Source of the DNA: Mytilinidion resinicola
Taxonomy: Eukaryota; Ascomycota; Dothideomycetes; Mytilinidiales; Mytilinidiaceae
Direction: 5' to 3'
NCBI RefSeq assembly: GCF_010093595.1
Contig: NW_022985439.1
Location: forward strand, 2,112,144 to 2,145,747
Length of the DNA stretch: 33,604 bases
Both the position numbers and the translations under genes were made by a program. Position 1 is the first letter of the stretch; each line of letters starts with the position of its first letter. Of this stretch, positions 30,600 to 33,604 are shown one piece after another. Below the pieces are notes generated by a model. The model saw only the letters and a list, made by a program, of their open reading frames with translations, searched no databases and was not told where the DNA came from.

Positions 30600-33500
30600 A
30601 CTACTACTAGAGTAGTTAGCTATAAAGGCTATAAAATAAACAAGCCTAAAGAGTTTACTAGGGAGAAAGGAGCTTTATAAGCGTTTATAATACAGATAAG
30701 GCTATACCTACGCATAAACTAAAGCAACCTTAAATTTAAATTAAATAAGGTCTATATAGCAGCCACTTTCTTAAAGAAAAAAGTATTCGACTAGTTTAAC
30801 CCGATGCTTATAAACTAGCTCGGCAACGCCGACGCAGACAATCGGAAACTAGAAACTAATATTATATTTAGCAACTATAGATACTTTAAGTCAGCACTTT
30901 AAATAACTTTTAGAGACACCGACGAAAAACGGACAGCGGAACAGAAAATAGCAGTTCTAAAGCAGAAGGGCTTAACTAGCCGCTATACTTTAGAATTTAT
31001 ATAAATCGCGTCTAAGCTATTATAGGGAGATAAAGCTCTGCAAGCACAATACTATAGAGGTTTTAAAGAAGATATTAAGAATAAAATTACATAAGGCGAA
31101 AGGCCTTTAATACTCTATAAACTTAAGGAAATAGTAATACAGATTAATAGTTAATAGCACAAATAATAACTAGAATAGGCAGATAAAAGAGGACTTTATT
31201 CTTATGCCTAACTAGCCAGACCAAAGCTAAAAGTAACTAACCGCGACTACGGAGATCGTATAGAGATTAATATCGCAAAACAATATAATAACTAAAAGGG
31301 TAAACCAATTACTAATAAGGAGAGGTAAAAGAGAAGGCGCAACGGCGCATGCCTATTATGCGGAGAATAAAAATACTTCGCGAATAAGTGCTCTAGGAAC
31401 ACCCGAATAGCAGCTGTTATAATAAAGCTAAGTATAGACCGCTATAACTCTATATTATAAACCGCGTGCTATAATAATAACTGCTTTACCTATTAGTTAA
31501 ATAAGCAGGTAATAGGGTACTACCTAATATAGAGGATAAAGGGACGTACTATTACTATAATAAGGAATAAAAAGTATAATAGCGACCCTATAGACGACTA
31601 CTACGCTAATATAAAAGTTAAAAGTATAGAGATTAACTACCCGTTAGAAACGGATAAGGCGTTCCAGATAATTAAACCGCAATTAGAACCCTAAACTAAC
31701 GTACCCGAGCTACTAAACAATAGTAAAGCCGAGTTACTAAACACGGAAGCATAGGTTAATAGAGTCGTAGCTATATATAAATAAAGCGCAAGAGAAATTC
31801 TTACACGCCTTAATAAGGGATAAGAAGCGTAAAAGGCTAAAAACGCTACAGCGGGCGCAGAGCTAAAAGCACTAGCTAGTTACTAATTCCTAAGAGCTAT
31901 AGGAAGAGTTACAGAACAGCTCGCTAGAGAAGAAAAAGTAAAAATAGCCGCAGCCGCAGGAATATTAACAGCAACTATTAGCGCAGGAACCCGCGCAGGA
32001 TTAGATATGCTAGAAGGCCTAAGCCGTAATATTTAGTAAGAACTAGACAACAAATTACCTATTAAAAACAGTAAAAAATACTATAATAGTAATAAAGATC
32101 GCGAACTAGAAAAGTAGTCCAGTAATAGAAAAATTAGTATTAGGCTAGAGCAAGAACTGCTAAAGCTATATAGAAGGCAAACCGAAATTAAGATCTATAG
32201 AGCCTTATACCCTATTAGTAAAATAGGCGTTTATAATAAAAAAAATAAACGGCTAGATAGAAACCACCTACTTTATAAATAGATATTTTAGGTATTTTAT
32301 ATTAAGGATAAATATAACAAGTATATAATATATAAGAAATATTAAGAATAGTACCTATATCGGATAAAATATTATATTATTATATAACTAGTACTATTTA
32401 AGGAAATAAAGCACTATATTATAGGTAAGAAAGATAAATTTATAGAAGTAGCTACTATAGTTCCGGACCTTTAGTACCTAATAGAATATAGGAAAGGTAA
32501 AAACTAGCGAATATACTACTAGGACTTATATCTAGTATATTGCGAAATAAAATATATAAACTATTAGCTATAAAAACAGCTAAAAAATAAGCAGGCGCTT
32601 AAGTAATAGAATAGCTAGAGTAGCTAAGAATAAGGTTCTATAGAGCAGCTAAAGATAAAAGAACGCGAACTATAACTATTGCTACTCTAGTAGGAAAAGC
32701 CTATATCGTAGAAAAAGAAAGGAACCCGGTAATATAGCCTAACTCTATTCCTATTTAGAACTATAAACACGTAATTCTATTAGTTAAAATTAGTAGGAAC
32801 CCGGTAAAAGTACTGCTAGATAGTAGCGTGTAAGGAAATTTTATATTCTATAACTTTATTAGGAAAAACCGGATTCTATAGCAATAGAAAAATAGACCCT
32901 ATAGACTATATATAGTAAATAGCACACCTATATAATACGGCAGCGGGCAGGTAACTATAGAAACTCGGCTAGGTATTATATAGATTAAGAAATACAGAGA
33001 AACTATTAGTATAGATATAACCAATATAGTAAAATATAATATAATCTTAGGTATACTATAGCTAAAAAAGCATAACCTCTAAGTCGATTAGAAGTCTAAT
33101 AAAGTAAAGATCTAACCGGAAAGCGGACTAAAAAGCACCCTGCGCTAGAATAAGCCTAAGCAAAAATAAAATATTAATATAGATATTTTAAAAGGCAAAA
33201 AGGCCTAAAAAGAAAACAGGGCAGCAAGCTAATAGTAGCCTAGACCCCTAAGCAGCCGGCAGCTAGCCGAGGCAGTAAAAGCACTAGTTATGCCAGAAAA
33301 ATATAATAAATTTAAAGAAATCTTTATAGAAAAGGTTTAGGATATATTACTAAAGCACTAACCTTAGGATTACTATATTCCCCTAGTACTAGGCGAATAA
33401 CCGCAGTTTAGACTAATCTATTTACTAGCCTAGAATAAGCTAGAAGTACTGGAAAAATACCTGGAAAAAAACCTAAAGCAAGGATTTATTAAACTATTAG

Positions 33501-33604
33501 AATTGCCTACAGGTTACCCTATAATATTTATCCTAAAACTAAATAGTAAGCTACGCCTTTATATAGACTATAGATAACTAAATAAAATTATAATTAAAAA
33601 CCGC
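30600..33604 (+). pseudogene. degenerate Gypsy gag-pol, truncated at window end
   Basis: Gag capsid-like region ~30.65-31.15 kb (FTREKGAL, AFIIQIRLYLRI, TRDTDEKR-like stretches). Zinc knuckle at 31350-31391: C-x2-C-x4-Y-x4-C, His replaced by Tyr as C-to-T gives, with a TAA inside. Reverse transcriptase from ~33281: KEIFIEKV, LEKNLKQGFIKLLELPTGYP, LRLYIDYR, then KIIIKNR at the last bases, the conserved block before the RT palm. At least six stops fall in this last 320 bp alone. Non-functional. Confidence 0.82.

Larger units (their letters stand above)
29833..33604 (+). mobile_element. Ty3/Gypsy LTR retrotransposon, 5' part (continues off window)
   Basis: Begins TATTACAACCCGTAATACG, a RIP-altered TG-type LTR start, directly at the break of the second Copia copy. 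The left LTR extends to about 30296. The interior has a Gag with zinc knuckle, a long Lys/Glu-rich stretch, and the beginning of a Gypsy-type reverse transcriptase at the window edge. Right LTR and integrase are outside. Very AT-rich, with TAA and TAG throughout. Confidence 0.85.

Overview
The window reads as a filamentous ascomycete (Pezizomycotina) chromosome. Its genes have several 44-74 bp introns with GT...AG ends and CTAAC/CTGAC-type branch points. There is a Zn2Cys6 regulator, pogo/Fot1-type DNA transposons and retrotransposons saturated with one-way C-to-T and G-to-A changes, the mark of repeat-induced point mutation (RIP). Species cannot be fixed from the sequence alone.

Layout. 1-3.9 kb is an eroded border: the end of a pogo-like transposon with an intact transposase N-terminus, a 432 bp inverted-repeat element (MITE), gene-free sequence with a tRNA-like fossil, and a broken aminoglycoside-phosphotransferase-like gene. 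3.9-6.0 kb holds a small four-helix membrane protein and, converging on it, an ankyrin protein with a long Trp/Lys-rich helical tail. 6.6-16.4 kb is the functional core, five intact genes: SDR oxidoreductase (+), amidase (-), 14-TM MFS transporter (+), polysaccharide-deacetylase-fold cyclic-amide hydrolase of the PuuE type (+), and Zn2Cys6 transcription factor (-). 16.9-18.8 kb is a complete pogo element with perfect 67 bp ends but a dead transposase. 18.8-20.9 kb is gene-poor, with a GIY-YIG-like fossil and a small repeat field. 20.9-33.6 kb is a nested retrotransposon block: a Copia element with both LTRs, two nested inverted solo LTRs, a second Copia copy, and a Gypsy element inserted into that copy and cut by the window end.

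How the genes fit. A PuuE-type hydrolase can open a cyclic imide, lactam or ureide ring, an amidase can hydrolyse the resulting linear amide, an SDR can act on a hydroxyl or carbonyl, an MFS protein can move substrate or product, and the Zn2Cys6 protein can regulate locally. The same family set (SDR, amidase, cyclic imidase, MFS) occurs in the nicotinate-catabolic hxn cluster of Aspergillus nidulans. I therefore propose an uncharacterised N-heterocycle or cyclic-imide catabolic cluster. The gene structures are read directly from the sequence; the pathway is inference.

Other notable observations: three pogo-type elements share one terminal design (8 bp leader, then two 16 bp direct repeats one base apart) with unrelated repeat sequences; the two LTRs of one Copia element differ at 17 of 123 positions, all one-way RIP-type changes; and the MFS gene appears to contain a 4 or 10 nt microexon.
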